DNA of 5,969 nucleotides, taken from the NCBI GenBank assembly GCA_031082105.1, contig JAVHLO010000226.1, forward strand, positions 1-5,969, in the 5' to 3' direction. Below, piece after piece: positions 5,930 to 5,969 of this stretch (position 1 is the stretch's first letter; the number at the start of each line of letters is the position of its first letter). The notes below the pieces were generated by a model. The model was not told the DNA's origin, did not search any database, and saw nothing but the letters and a program-made list of their open reading frames with translations. This stretch comes from Planctomycetota bacterium (GTDB lineage Bacteria; Planctomycetota; MHYJ01; JACQXL01; JAVHLO01). Both the position numbers and the translations under genes were made by a program.

Positions 5930-5969
5930 AGGACTTTTCGAGGGCTGGGCGGGGCCGACGGGTTTTCCG

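Overview
The window holds three genes, all read leftwards on the minus strand, plus the start of a rightward transcription unit at the extreme right end. It suggests a GC-rich, free-living Gram-negative-type bacterium. The signals for this are a signal peptide, a membrane polyferredoxin with an internal Tat-like motif, and an FHA protein with a large extracytoplasmic part. The dispersed GC-rich palindromes and the FHA-membrane-ectodomain architecture resemble genomes of Planctomycetota and neighbouring candidate phyla. That placement is an inference from style, and no marker gene is present to confirm it.

Layout from left to right. (1) Positions 1-1429, minus: the N-terminal 476 codons of a secreted two-domain glycosidase, with a GH26-like (mannanase clan) domain followed by a GH114/TM1410-like (endo-alpha-1,4-polygalactosaminidase family) domain. 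It is cut by the left edge, so no complete ORF can be seen there. (2) An 82-base gap with a GC hairpin. (3) Positions 1512-3320, minus: a fused NapH-like plus NapG/MauM-like polyferredoxin of 602 residues. A 128-bp palindromic repeat element sits in frame between its first and second ferredoxin motifs. (4) A 236-base spacer (3321-3556) built largely of dispersed-repeat-like units, one of which overlaps the stop codon of the next gene. (5) Positions 3557-5764, minus: an FHA-domain protein with one transmembrane helix, a jelly-roll/CBM-like ectodomain and a C-terminal TPR-like helical region. (6) Two excellent sigma70-type promoters back to back: one reads left into the FHA gene (5874 to 5846), the other reads right and out of the window (5901 to 5929).

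How the genes may work together: all three encode envelope-associated proteins. One moves electrons at the membrane, one is secreted and attacks polysaccharide, and one couples a cytoplasmic phosphopeptide-binding domain to a possible carbohydrate-binding ectodomain. The gaps between genes and the repeats inside them argue against a tight operon, so a shared function is only a hypothesis. The clearest unusual features are the in-frame repeat inside the polyferredoxin and the GH26-GH114 fusion.
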